Shown: positions 52,903 through 61,507, counted from the stretch's first letter. The stretch is 64,000 bases of DNA from Bacteroidaceae bacterium (GCA_017529865.1 JAFXNA010000006.1:161995-225994), one strand, 5' to 3'. Made by a program: numbers and translations. Notes: a model not told the origin generated them from the sequence alone.

Positions 52903-52929
52903 ACGGGGGCTTACACCCCCGTCTTTGTT
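52903..52929. terminator. Intrinsic terminator between convergent genes
   Basis: ACGGGGG-CTTACA-CCCCCGT followed by CTTTGTT. Confidence 0.75.
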
Positions 52930-52954
52930 ATGTCACCCCGTTGGGGTTATGGCT

Positions 52955-53992
52955 TCATTCTTCTTTGATATTTACAAATTCCTTCCAGCCTTCCTGAGCC
53001 TTGTACTTTTCTATCGTTCCTTTAGTTACATACAACGTGGCATTGTTGTATGTGCTGTCGCTGAAGGTGTTTGTGTCTATAGCTAACGGATTCTCAATCT
53101 TGGAGATTATTTCTGTAAGACCACATTCTTTAAAGGCACTCTCTCCAATAATTTCTATGCTGTTGGGAATCGTGATGGATTTCAGACCTGTGCAGCCATA
53201 GAAAGCATATTCTTTGATACTCGTCACACCATCGGGGATTATTGTGTTCTGGCAACCGGTTATCAGTCTGTTGATCTTTGTTTCAATGATGGCATTGCAG
53301 TTATCGCGTGAGTCAAATCTTGTGTTCCCTGCTTCAACTTTGATAGAGGTCAGGCTGCTGCAAGCAAAGAAGGCTTCTCTGTCTATTCTCCACACGCTAT
53401 TGGGAACGTCAATCGATGTCAGGCCGCTGCACCATCCGAAAGCATTCTCTCCAATAATCTCTACGCTGTTGGGAATCGTGATGGATGTCAGACCGCTGCA
53501 ATTATAAAAAGCATCCATCCCGATACTTGTCACGCCATCAGGGATTATTGTGTTCTGGCAACCGGATATCAGTCTGTTGGATTCTGTTTCAATGATGGCA
53601 TTACAGCTGTCGCGTGAGTCATATTTTGGATTTGCCGCGTCAACAATGATAGAGGTCAGGCTACCGCAACCATGGAAAGGATTGGCTTTTATGTCCGTCA
53701 CGCTGCTCGGAATCGTGACGGAGGCCAGTTCTTTACATTCCTCGAAAGCCCATAATTCAATGCCCGTCACTTTTCGTGTTACACCTTTATAGGTGACTTC
53801 TTCAGGTATAACCACATCACCGCTATAACTGTTAAAATCCATTGTTTTGGAACAAACCGTCAACTCTTTCCCGTCATTGGACAGATAATAATAAATGGTT
53901 ACACCATCGGCATTCTCTGCTGCGATGTCATAATTTTGGCACGAAACAAGTGTGGTTGCCAAGATTGTAAGCAGGAAAAGTATTCGTTTCAT
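52955..53992 (-). CDS. BspA-type leucine-rich-repeat lipoprotein
   Basis: 345 aa from ATG 53992 (MKRILFLLTILATTLVSC); the upstream ATG at 54028 adds a tail before the signal peptide and overlaps the promoter. Lipobox LVSC (Cys18). Seven or so LRR_5 repeats of the form (L)-x-S-I-T-I-P-x-S-V-x-x-I-G-x-x-A-F (e.g. GLTSITIPNSVEIIGENAF), interrupted by two FDSRDxCNAI insertions. BspA-like proteins bind fibronectin or other host proteins in Tannerella and Prevotella. The two halves (about 90-190 and 190-290) are near duplicates. Confidence 0.88.
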   Translation of the reverse strand: MKRILFLLTILATTLVSCQNYDIAAENADGVTIYYYLSNDGKELTVCSKTMDFNSYSGDVVIPEEVTYKGVTRKVTGIELWAFEECKELASVTIPSSVTDIKANPFHGCGSLTSIIVDAANPKYDSRDSCNAIIETESNRLISGCQNTIIPDGVTSIGMDAFYNCSGLTSITIPNSVEIIGENAFGWCSGLTSIDVPNSVWRIDREAFFACSSLTSIKVEAGNTRFDSRDNCNAIIETKINRLITGCQNTIIPDGVTSIKEYAFYGCTGLKSITIPNSIEIIGESAFKECGLTEIISKIENPLAIDTNTFSDSTYNNATLYVTKGTIEKYKAQEGWKEFVNIKEE

Positions 53993-54025
53993 ATTCGTTT
54001 CTTCTTGTTTGATTAATACACGCTG

Positions 54026-54033
54026 CAAATATA
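54026..54033 (-). promoter_or_regulatory. -7 element of the BspA-like gene
   Basis: TATATTTG on the minus strand, 34 bp before the ATG at 53992. Confidence 0.6.
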
Positions 54034-54149
54034 CTACTTTTATTACAAATCGGAACGAAAAAGGGGAAAATTCTTTGGTTTTCGCTGTTTTCTTGTAGGA
54101 AGCGATACGTAGTTAGAGTTTTTTCACTTCTTATACAAGAAAGCAATGC

Positions 54150-54460
54150 TTCCGACCTGGGTCGGAAATGCTTCCGGAGAAAAAAAATGTTTCCGACCTG
54201 GGTCGGGAATGCTTCCGGAACAAAAGTAATGCTTCCGACTTTGGTCGGAAATGCTTCCGGAACAAAAGTAATGCTTCCGACTTTGGTCGGAAATGCTTCC
54301 GGAACAAAAGTAATGCTTCCGACTTTGGTCGGAAATGCTTCCGGGACAAAAGTAATGCTTCCGACCTGGGTCGGAAATACTTCCGGAGAAAAAAAACGTT
54401 TCCGACTTTGGTCGGAAATGCTTCCGGGACAAAAGTAACACTTCCGACCTGGGTCGGGAA
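54150..54460. repeat. 41/42-bp tandem hairpin array between divergent genes
   Basis: Eight copies of TTCCGAC-CTGG/TTTG-GTCGGAA start at 54150, 54191, 54233, 54275, 54317, 54359, 54400 and 54442, so the period is 42 bp with two 41-bp steps. Each stem is 6-7 bp; loops alternate between CTGG and TTTG. Spacers are of two types (with AGAAAAAAA or ACAAAAGTAA) after a second conserved ATGCTTCCGG block. Frames are open on both strands but carry no start or family features. It lies between the BspA-like gene and the anchored-regulator gene. Confidence 0.9.
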
Positions 54461-54527
54461 TGCTGCGAGAAATAAGTGGAAGGGACAACATCATATTACA
54501 TTCCACCCATTGGACCACGAACGGCAA

Positions 54528-54585
54528 ATGCAAACAAAATGCAAAGTCGGATGTTTGGCGGGGTGAGGGAAATTGTGTATCTTTG
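54528..54585 (+). promoter_or_regulatory. Operator/promoter of the anchored regulator gene
   Basis: ATGCAAAC and ATGCAAAG begin at 54528 and 54539, 11 bp apart (one helical turn), followed by TTG at 54555-54557, a 20-bp spacer and TATCTTTG at 54578-54585. The same arrangement with identical spacing recurs at 55658-55715. Confidence 0.75.
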
Positions 54586-54605
54586 CAGGCAAATTAAAAA
54601 ATCGA

Positions 54606-55631
54606 ATGGCTATGACGAAGAAATGGTTGATAGTTTTGGCGACGCTGCTGTTCGTGGGATGCGGACAGGAGGAACGCGAGTATGTGATGCAGGGAGTGTG
54701 GACGTTGCAGTTCAGGGAATACCCGGGTGGCAAGCGGTCGGACATCACGTCGGACGACGAGGGGGCGCATGGACTTATCTATGACGGCGACAGCACGTTG
54801 TACGTGTGCCGACTGATACGGACGCCTTCGGGGTTGGTCATGACGCCGATGGAACGGGGGAATGTGACGGTGGTGAACAAGGGCGGCGGCGAGTTCCTGT
54901 ATCTGGAGGAAGGCAATCCACGTCCGCTGACGATGATTGATGACACGACGATGACCATTCAGCGCCATGGGGTGAAGTATGGCTACCATCGGGCTGAGGA
55001 CATCTGGCGGGAATGGGGCGATGACATGCGCGACATCGTGGCAGGCGATACGTCGACAATGGACAAAGAGCCTACGAACTATGTCTTTTCTACCAAGGAA
55101 CGGGAGCAGGCGAGCACCATCAACTGGCTGGCGTTCATCCTTGTGGCTGCAGGGCTGGGCATCGTTGTCGTCGTGAACCTGCTGATCAATACGAACAGAA
55201 GCCGACGGAGGTTGCTGGCTCAGTTGCAGCAGATTCGCGAGGAGCATGAGGAGCGTCCGCAGACGGTGAAGATGGCGATGCAGAATGTGGAGGAGGAGTT
55301 CTTTGCTTCGGACGAATACATCGGGCTGCATCAGCGCATCACCTGTGGGGAACGGCTGACGAACGAGGACTGGACGGAGATGGAGGAACGGCTGAAGCGG
55401 GTGTATCCGGGTTTCACCAGCCGACTGAGGAACCTGTATCCGATGTCGGAACTGGAGTATCAGGTGTGCCTGCTGATAAAACTGCGCATCACGCCGACGG
55501 AGATGGCGGATGTGCTGTCGCGCGATGGAAGCACCATCAGCACCGTGCGCAGCCGCCTATACAAAAAGGTTTTCGGCAGCAAAGGCGGGGCACGCGACTG
55601 GGACGAATTCGTGCTGAGCATCGGAGCGTGA
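54606..55631 (+). CDS. Membrane-anchored HTH (LuxR-like) regulator with lipobox
   Basis: 341 aa from ATG 54606; an upstream ATG at 54573 lies within the promoter and is rejected. Lipobox LLFVGC (Cys19), a periplasmic domain (about 20-170) including YVMQGVWTLQFREYP, a single membrane helix (about 172-194), a charged linker/coil, and a C-terminal HTH (about 285-335: YQVCLLIKLRITPTEMADVLSRDGSTISTVRSRLYKKVF) of the LuxR/sigma-4-like type seen in Bacteroidetes signalling proteins. The topology puts the sensor outside and the HTH inside. It probably controls its own and the next gene's matching promoter; this is inference. Confidence 0.75.
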   Translation: MAMTKKWLIVLATLLFVGCGQEEREYVMQGVWTLQFREYPGGKRSDITSDDEGAHGLIYDGDSTLYVCRLIRTPSGLVMTPMERGNVTVVNKGGGEFLYLEEGNPRPLTMIDDTTMTIQRHGVKYGYHRAEDIWREWGDDMRDIVAGDTSTMDKEPTNYVFSTKEREQASTINWLAFILVAAGLGIVVVVNLLINTNRSRRRLLAQLQQIREEHEERPQTVKMAMQNVEEEFFASDEYIGLHQRITCGERLTNEDWTEMEERLKRVYPGFTSRLRNLYPMSELEYQVCLLIKLRITPTEMADVLSRDGSTISTVRSRLYKKVFGSKGGARDWDEFVLSIGA

Positions 55632-55636
55632 AACTT

Positions 55637-55715
55637 TGCAAACAGTTTGCATCGAAAATGCAAACAAAATGCAAAGTAAAATGTTTGGTGGCTCAGGAAA
55701 AAGGCCGTACCTTTG
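55637..55715 (+). promoter_or_regulatory. Operator/promoter of the 55771 gene, copy of the regulator's own site
   Basis: A perfect palindrome TGCAAAC-A-GTTTGCA (55637-55651) precedes ATGCAAAC (55658) and ATGCAAAG (55669), TTG (55685-55687), a 20-bp spacer and TACCTTTG (55708-55715). Element spacing is identical to 54528-54585; the palindrome is extra. Confidence 0.75.
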
Positions 55716-55770
55716 CAGCGGTTTTATTAATTATTGATTTTCTAACCCTTAACAAAAAAACTGTAAACTT

Positions 55771-56259
55771 ATGAAGAAAGGAATGTTCATGATGGCAGTG
55801 GTGCTCATGAGTGCCCTCCATGTAAATGCCCAAACGAAAGTGGACGACAAGGAAATCGTAGGCGTGTGGATGATGGAGTCCATGCAATTCGAAGGCGAAA
55901 AGAAAACTATGTGCGGAAAGGAAACTGGCTACACACAGTTTAAGTATTATGGTGCAGATGGCGAGTATGCGTGCGCAGAGATTGCTCTGTCTAAAGGTAA
56001 AGTCGTGGTGATACCTCACGAATATGGGAAGTACACATTCAAGGATGGTTGGTACAGCGAGATGGGACGCGAGAAGATTAAGGATGCAATCATTCTGACC
56101 GACAAGAACACATACAAAGGTACTTGGATGAATCGCCACGATATCTGGAAGAAGATTTCCGTCCCGGAAAAGGTCAGGAAGTACCTCGTTGACTGCTGCA
56201 AGACGCAGGAAACGCCATCCGACATCGAGCAGAGCATCAAGCAGACGATGTTTAAATGA
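55771..56259 (+). CDS. Secreted DUF4488/lipocalin-like protein
   Basis: 162 aa. Signal peptide (1-20, VNAQ). Mature part starts IVGVWMMESMQFEGEKK and includes QFKYYGADGEYACAEIAL and KNTYKGTWMNRHDIWKKI, which resembles the eight-stranded lipocalin-like DUF4488 fold (starting G-x-W), ending in a short helical tail with a CC pair. It shares the promoter architecture of the anchored regulator. Likely a periplasmic protein that the regulator controls or senses, by inference. Confidence 0.6.
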   Translation: MKKGMFMMAVVLMSALHVNAQTKVDDKEIVGVWMMESMQFEGEKKTMCGKETGYTQFKYYGADGEYACAEIALSKGKVVVIPHEYGKYTFKDGWYSEMGREKIKDAIILTDKNTYKGTWMNRHDIWKKISVPEKVRKYLVDCCKTQETPSDIEQSIKQTMFK

Positions 56260-56362
56260 TGATAGTATTGGTTAATAATAAATAAGGTTATCTCAAAGAT
56301 TAAGTATTACAGATTAGTTATTAGACAAAAGTAATTTTTTGTTCAAAAGACCTATAGGCAAT

Positions 56363-56400
56363 CGACCCCGCTACGTCGTGATGACGTGACGGGGCCTTTA
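56363..56400. terminator. Terminator-like hairpin between convergent genes
   Basis: CCCCG-CT-ACGTC-GTGAT-GACGT-GA-CGGGG followed by CCTTTATG; ends the 55771 transcript and faces the stop of the UbiE-AroE gene. Confidence 0.65.
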
Positions 56401-56402
56401 TG

Positions 56403-58040
56403 CTATTCATTCCATATCTCCCACGCGGCTTCGGCTTGGCGGACGAGCATTTCGTAGCCGTTCTTGGTGGTGGCTCCTTGCTCGCGACCTTTTCGCAGGA
56501 AAAGGGGTTCCTCGGGGTTGTAGACGAGGTCGAAGAGCAGGTGGTCGGGAGTGAGCAGGTGGTAAGGAACGGGGGCACACTCGTCGACGTTGGGGAAGGT
56601 GCCGAGGGGTGTGCAGTTGACGATGACCTTATATGTGCTGAGCAAGTCTGCATCGAGGTCGTCATAGGAAACAATACCTTCGCGACGGTTACGTGATACG
56701 GACAGCGGCTCGATGCCGAGCTGACGCAGACCGTGGTTCACAGCCAACGACGCACCACCTGTTCCGAGCACGAGGGCATGAGTGTGATGGGGCTGCAACA
56801 GGGGACGGATGGATTCGCGGAACCCGATGAGGTCGGTGTTGAAGCCGCGCATATCGCGGATGCGAATGACATTGACGGCTCCGATGGCCTCGGCATCAGG
56901 GTCGAGACTGCGCAGCAACGGAATGACATCCTTCTTGTAGGGAATGGTGACGTTCAGGCCCACGAGTTCAGGAGTCGAACTGATCAGCTCCACTACCCCA
57001 TCGGCCGATGGCATCTCATAGTTGTCATAACGCGCATTGATGCCTTCACGGGCGAACTTCTCCGTGAAGTAACGCTGTGAGAACGAATGTCCCAGCGTAC
57101 GTCCAATTAAGCCAAAACGGCAGCCCCTCTCTGTCCTACGGACATCTCCCCCGTGGGGGAGAGCCATCCGGTCAGTCACCCTCCCACTCGTGGGGAGGGC
57201 TGGGGAGAGGGGCCGTTTACCAAAATACATGCAACACATATCAAATGCTAAATATTTGTATCCTACTTCCTGGAATCCTGCCTCACGAAACTTGGAAGCC
57301 ATCTCCTCACCCTGTGCCACCGCATCCATGGTTCGCGGCAGATAGGAGTAAGCCTGACGGTCGTTCGACAGCAGCTTGCCTAAAATGGGCATGACTGTGT
57401 GCTGGTAGAGCCAGAAGACCTGACGCATGGGGAACCGGCGAGGGGCGCAAAGGTCGATGATGACCACACTGCCGTCGGGCCGCAGCACACGATGCATCTC
57501 CTGCAGACACTTGTCCAGATGTTCGAAGTTGCGCAAGGCAAACGCGGACATCACCACATCGAACTGCCCATCGGAGAACGACAGCTGCTCGCAATCCTCG
57601 TGCACAAACCGGATATGATCGGCCAGTCCGAGCTTCTCCACCTTCTGACGGCCAATCCGCATCATCTCGTCCGAGATGTCGCAACCGATGACCTCATGGG
57701 GCTGCAGTTCCTTGAATGCCTTGATGGCAAGGTCGCCTGTACCGGTAGCTATATCAAGAAAAGAGGAGCCCCTCTCTGTCCTATGGACATCTCCCCCGTG
57801 GGGGAGAGCCATCTGGTCAGTCACCCTCCCACTCGGGGGAGGGCATGGGGAGAGGGGCTGCTCCTTTATTTTCTTGATGGCACTCCTTCTCCACCACTTG
57901 TCGATGCCGAGTGAAAGGACATGGTTCAGACAATCATAAGTGGGGGCAATGTTATCAAACATCGCCTCCACCTGCTCATGCTTCGAACCCTGCTGTCCGT
58001 AGGGTTTTATCTCTTCGCTCTTCATCTCTTCACGCTTCAC
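56403..58040 (-). CDS. ubiE-aroE: UbiE/MenG methyltransferase-AroE shikimate dehydrogenase fusion with two inserted palindromic elements
   Basis: 545 aa, one uninterrupted frame. Residues about 20-60 and 90-275 are UbiE/MenG, the SAM-dependent methyltransferase of menaquinone synthesis: HEQVEAMFDNIAPTYDCLNHVLSLG, motif I FLDIATGTGDLAI, IGCDISDEMM, VMSAFALRNFEH. Residues about 310-545 are AroE (shikimate dehydrogenase): RFGLIGRTLGHSFSQRYF, GLNVTIPYKKDVI (catalytic Lys), VLGTGGASLAV, LVYNPEEPLFLRKG. A 33-residue Pro/Gly/His-rich insert interrupts UbiE before motif I (from 57764-57865) and a near-identical one joins UbiE to AroE (from 57118-57215). The start may be Met at 58025; the codons upstream lie in a simple GAAGAG repeat. 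Each half looks catalytically complete. Confidence 0.9.
   Translation of the reverse strand: MKREEMKSEEIKPYGQQGSKHEQVEAMFDNIAPTYDCLNHVLSLGIDKWWRRSAIKKIKEQPLSPCPPPSGRVTDQMALPHGGDVHRTERGSSFLDIATGTGDLAIKAFKELQPHEVIGCDISDEMMRIGRQKVEKLGLADHIRFVHEDCEQLSFSDGQFDVVMSAFALRNFEHLDKCLQEMHRVLRPDGSVVIIDLCAPRRFPMRQVFWLYQHTVMPILGKLLSNDRQAYSYLPRTMDAVAQGEEMASKFREAGFQEVGYKYLAFDMCCMYFGKRPLSPALPTSGRVTDRMALPHGGDVRRTERGCRFGLIGRTLGHSFSQRYFTEKFAREGINARYDNYEMPSADGVVELISSTPELVGLNVTIPYKKDVIPLLRSLDPDAEAIGAVNVIRIRDMRGFNTDLIGFRESIRPLLQPHHTHALVLGTGGASLAVNHGLRQLGIEPLSVSRNRREGIVSYDDLDADLLSTYKVIVNCTPLGTFPNVDECAPVPYHLLTPDHLLFDLVYNPEEPLFLRKGREQGATTKNGYEMLVRQAEAAWEIWNE
57118..57215. repeat. ~98-bp GC-rich palindromic element, copy 2 (UbiE-AroE linker)
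   Basis: Ends AAACGGC...CCCCTCTC / GAGAGGGG...GCCGTTT are inverted. The internal hairpins are CTCCCCCGTGGGGGAG and CTCCCACTCGTGGGGAG, with GGTCAGTCACC between them. Same orientation and reading frame as copy 1. It replaces the expected ubiE stop and aroE start. Confidence 0.85.
57764..57865. repeat. ~102-bp GC-rich palindromic element, copy 1 (inside UbiE)
   Basis: AGGAG...CCCCTCTC at the left and GAGAGGGGCTGCTCCT at the right are inverted repeats. The internal hairpins match copy 2 (CTCCCCCGTGGGGGAG; CTCCCACTCGGGGGAG). It lies in frame between helix KKIKEQ and SAM motif FLDIATG and is about 85% identical to copy 2 by eye. Confidence 0.85.
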
Positions 58041-58065
58041 GCTTTATCTCTTCACGCTTCACTCT

Positions 58066-59013
58066 TCACCTTTTTGACAGCCATGCCGTCACATTCTTTT
58101 CGATGCGTGCAGCGATATCCTCGTCGGATTCCTCCTTCTGGAACTTCTCGCCGGTGATGTGCTCATAGAGTTCGATGTAACGGTCGGATACCGACTGTGC
58201 ATACTCGTCGGTAATCTCGGGCATCACCTGACCAGGCTGGTTCATGAAGTTGTGCTCGATGAGCCACTTGCGCACGAACTCCTTCGAAAGCTGACGCTGT
58301 GGTTCGCCCTTCGCGAACTTCTCCTCATAACCTTCGGCATAGAAATAGCGTGAAGAGTCGGGCGTATGAACTTCGTCGATGAGGTAGACCTTGCCGTCGC
58401 GCTTGCCGAACTCGTACTTCGTATCAACGAGAATCAGACCCTTCTCGGCAGCAATCTTCGTGCCGATTTCGAACAACTTGTAGGTGTACTTCTCCATCAG
58501 TTCGTAGTCTTCCTTGCTGACAAGTCCCTGAGCGATGATTTCCTCTTTCGAGATGTTCTCGTCGTGACCTTCGTCGGCCTTGGTGGTAGGCGTGATAATC
58601 GGTTTCGGGAACTTCTGGTTCTCCTTCATGCCCTCAGGAAGTGCCACACCGCAAAGGGTGCGCTCGCCTGCTTCATAAGCACGCCAAGCGGAACCTGTGA
58701 GGTAGCCGCGGATGATCATCTCGACACGGAAACCTTCGCACTTGAGGCCAACGGTCACCATCGGGTCGGGCGTAGCGAGTTTCCAGTTGGGAACCACATC
58801 GGCTGAAGCATCGAGGAACTTCGCCGCAATCTGATTGAGCACTTGTCCCTTGAACGGGATTCCCTTTGGGAGCACTACATCGAACGCGCTGATGCGGTCG
58901 GTAGCCACCATTACCATGATGTCGTTGTTGATGTCGTACACATCACGCACCTTTCCGTGGTACACGCTGCGCTGTCCAGGAAAGTTAAAGTTTGTCTGAG
59001 TTAGCGTCTTCAT
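58066..59013 (-). CDS. purC: SAICAR synthase (phosphoribosylaminoimidazole-succinocarboxamide synthase)
   Basis: 315 aa, the Bacteroidetes/eukaryote-like size. Converts CAIR and aspartate to SAICAR in purine synthesis. [13 protein letters not shown] (ATP site), [59 protein letters not shown] all match. Start overlaps the end of phoH by 29 bp, so the two are translationally linked. The 25 bp to the fused gene are a TCTTCACGC simple repeat. Confidence 0.96.
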   Translation of the reverse strand: MKTLTQTNFNFPGQRSVYHGKVRDVYDINNDIMVMVATDRISAFDVVLPKGIPFKGQVLNQIAAKFLDASADVVPNWKLATPDPMVTVGLKCEGFRVEMIIRGYLTGSAWRAYEAGERTLCGVALPEGMKENQKFPKPIITPTTKADEGHDENISKEEIIAQGLVSKEDYELMEKYTYKLFEIGTKIAAEKGLILVDTKYEFGKRDGKVYLIDEVHTPDSSRYFYAEGYEEKFAKGEPQRQLSKEFVRKWLIEHNFMNQPGQVMPEITDEYAQSVSDRYIELYEHITGEKFQKEESDEDIAARIEKNVTAWLSKR

Positions 59014-59989
59014 CTTTGTTTTCGTTTATTTGTTTAATTGATTTGGATTCTTCATATTCTTTATAGGCATTCACGATACGCGTCACGAGCTTGTGGCGCA
59101 CGATGTCCTTGTCGGTCATCTCGATGAAACTGATTCCCTTGACGTCGCGCAGAATCGTCATCGCCTCGATGAGTCCCGAACGAGTGGAACGCGGCAGGTC
59201 AATCTGGGTGATGTCGCCCGTGATAATCATCTTCGTGTTGTGTCCCATACGGGTGAGGAACATCTTGATTTGCTGGGTTGTGGTGTTCTGCGCCTCATCG
59301 AGTATCACCACGGCATCGTTGAGCGTACGACCTCGCATGAAGGCCAGCGGCGCAATCTGGATGGTTTGCAACTCCATATACTCCTGCAGCTTCTGTGCCG
59401 GAATCATGTCCTGCAAGGCATCGTAGAGCGGTTGCAGATACGGGTCGATTTTGTCCTTCATGTCGCCCGGCAGGAATCCCAACTTCTCGCCAGCTTCAAC
59501 CGCCGGTCGCGAAAGGATGATGCGGCGCACTTCCTTATTCTTCAAGGCACGAACAGCCAGCGCAATGCTCGTATAGGTCTTTCCCGAACCGGCAGGACCG
59601 ACAGCAAACAGCATATCGTGAGTCTGGTAGTCGTCGACCAACCGCTTCTGGTTCTCGCTCCGCGGCACGATGGCACGTCCGCTGATGCTGTAGCAGATGG
59701 CAGCAGTATCCGACCCCTCGGGCCGCAAACTCTGCCCCTCGCCCTTGATGATGTGCAGGATGGTCTCCTCGTTCAGCGAGTTGTATTTCGCGCAATAGTC
59801 CTGAAGTGCCTGAATGTTTTCTTCAAACTGACACATCTCCTCCTCGTCGCCCAGCACCTTCATCACGTTGCCACGCGCCACAATCCGCAACTTCGGATAG
59901 AGCGCCTTCACCATTTGCAGGTTGCAGTTGTTGACGCCGTAGAACGTCACTAAATCGATATCTTCTAATATGATATGTTTCTCTATCAT
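58985..59989 (-). CDS. phoH: PhoH-like ATPase
   Basis: 334 aa. N-terminal KH-like region (residues 1-95: [29 protein letters not shown]), then the PhoH P-loop ATPase with [19 protein letters not shown] (Walker A) and [13 protein letters not shown] (Walker B), [20 protein letters not shown]. Related to YbeZ, which works with the endonuclease YbeY in ribosome and RNA processing. Upstream of purC with overlap. Confidence 0.94.
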   Translation of the reverse strand: MIEKHIILEDIDLVTFYGVNNCNLQMVKALYPKLRIVARGNVMKVLGDEEEMCQFEENIQALQDYCAKYNSLNEETILHIIKGEGQSLRPEGSDTAAICYSISGRAIVPRSENQKRLVDDYQTHDMLFAVGPAGSGKTYTSIALAVRALKNKEVRRIILSRPAVEAGEKLGFLPGDMKDKIDPYLQPLYDALQDMIPAQKLQEYMELQTIQIAPLAFMRGRTLNDAVVILDEAQNTTTQQIKMFLTRMGHNTKMIITGDITQIDLPRSTRSGLIEAMTILRDVKGISFIEMTDKDIVRHKLVTRIVNAYKEYEESKSIKQINENKDEDANSDKL

Positions 59990-60016
59990 GCTTAAACTCT
60001 TGATTCTATTCCCTGA

Positions 60017-61507
60017 TTAAAACGGCTGAATATCCTCGGTTATCGATGTCAGCACTTGATAATAGTTCTCGGGAGCCACTCCCATCAATTCGTTCTGCCA
60101 CAGTTCGCCAACAACACTGGGCGTATACTGGCAGGCTTTCTCCAGATTCTCCGCAAAACGGTTATGGAGTCCCAACACATAGTAGCAATACGCGATATAC
60201 GGATAGGCCTTCACATGTTCAGGATTGTCCGTCTCGTGTGTCACCATCTTCAGGAACATCAACGCTGCCATCATATACTGACGGCCCATTAGTTCGGATG
60301 CCGCATATACCAACACAGCGATAGGGTCCTTTTCTCTCGCAGCAGCCGATATGTAGGTCGTCACAGCTCTTGCCACATCGTCCTTAGCCAGGAAGATATT
60401 CCCTTTCTGTACCAGATGTGCAGGAGAGTCGGGGATGATACGCAGAGCATTATTCACAGACCGCATCGCATCAGCATAATAACCGCCTTCACGATAGATG
60501 TCAGAGATAAACGACCACAAGTCGCCTCTCATTCCTCTGTCCTTAATGCCTTGAATCGCCAAGTTCTGCTTCTCTTTCAACAGATGGTAGGCCTCCTCCT
60601 TCTTGCCTGTCTGCATCAAGCAATTAGCCAACATGATGCAATAATAATCGTCTCCCGAGAGGTCGATATACTTTCTGAACGCTTTTTGCGCCTCCTCGTA
60701 ATTATTGAGAGCAGCAAAGCTCTGACCTTTCACCAACAATGCCTGTGTGTCTTCCGGATCGATGGCCAATGCGAAGTCCACCGAATTGAGGGCACCTTCG
60801 ATATCGAAAGTCAGCATCTGCAACGAAGCCATATAGGTCCACCCTTGAGGCAGATAAGGATTGGAGTCCAGAATATGGGTGTACAGTTCTATTTCTTTCG
60901 CGTACATCTGGTGTTCATTACATACTCTGGCAATATCCAAATCGACATCGTCCCCTGGGATGGGTACACATTGTTTCATATAGCTATCCACCCAAAGCGT
61001 CAGCTGCTCAGCCACCTTATCCGCTTCAGTCAGGTCTGATACCGACATAATGACGTGCATGAATGCTTCACGCTTCCGTGTCGCCCCTTCTTCCTGGTTC
61101 GGCATCTCACGACACTCCCCCATTTCGATTTTCAACCACTTCTTGAACAGACGGTTTGCCTGTTCGTAGTTGTGTTCTTTCCCACAGGCCAACTGACCGT
61201 AGAAATAATACACATCATGGTCATCTTTCGGATCGAGTCGTGCAAGGATAGCTTCTGCTTCCTCAAACCGAGTCAGACTAATGAGCACATTGGCCTTCAG
61301 CGCTAAGAGGGCTTCCTCTTCTGGATGGAACGATAAACCGTCATCTATCACCTCGAACGCCTCCTCCAACGTGTTATGGGTCATGTAGTATTCGGCAAGG
61401 TCGATAAACGCATCAGAGTCAAAGTAGGTGTTCCTACCTTGACGTCTTGTATGCTGATAGTCCTTCAACAGCTCTTGAAATTCTACTGACTCTTCGTAAT
61501 TATCCAT
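60017..61507 (-). CDS. Tetratricopeptide-repeat protein
   Basis: 496 aa, soluble, no signal peptide. Successive ~34-residue TPR units are visible (e.g. AFIDLAEYYMTHNTLEEAFEVIDDGLSFHP, ALLVKGQSFAALNNYEEAQKAFRKYIDLS, AHLVQKGNIFLAKDDVARAVTTYISAA). A scaffold for protein-protein contacts in the cytoplasm; partner unknown. Follows glnS on the same strand with about 95 bp between. Confidence 0.85.
   Translation of the reverse strand: MDNYEESVEFQELLKDYQHTRRQGRNTYFDSDAFIDLAEYYMTHNTLEEAFEVIDDGLSFHPEEEALLALKANVLISLTRFEEAEAILARLDPKDDHDVYYFYGQLACGKEHNYEQANRLFKKWLKIEMGECREMPNQEEGATRKREAFMHVIMSVSDLTEADKVAEQLTLWVDSYMKQCVPIPGDDVDLDIARVCNEHQMYAKEIELYTHILDSNPYLPQGWTYMASLQMLTFDIEGALNSVDFALAIDPEDTQALLVKGQSFAALNNYEEAQKAFRKYIDLSGDDYYCIMLANCLMQTGKKEEAYHLLKEKQNLAIQGIKDRGMRGDLWSFISDIYREGGYYADAMRSVNNALRIIPDSPAHLVQKGNIFLAKDDVARAVTTYISAAAREKDPIAVLVYAASELMGRQYMMAALMFLKMVTHETDNPEHVKAYPYIAYCYYVLGLHNRFAENLEKACQYTPSVVGELWQNELMGVAPENYYQVLTSITEDIQPF

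Noticed and set aside
54150..54460. CRISPR array or repeat protein gene
   Set aside because: Spacers are conserved, not unique. Frames are open on both strands only because the period is mostly 42 bp; there is no signal peptide, domain or start signal.
54573..54606. Upstream start (MCIFAG) for the anchored regulator
   Set aside because: It lies within the -7 element and would place codons before the transcription start; the signal peptide begins at 54606.
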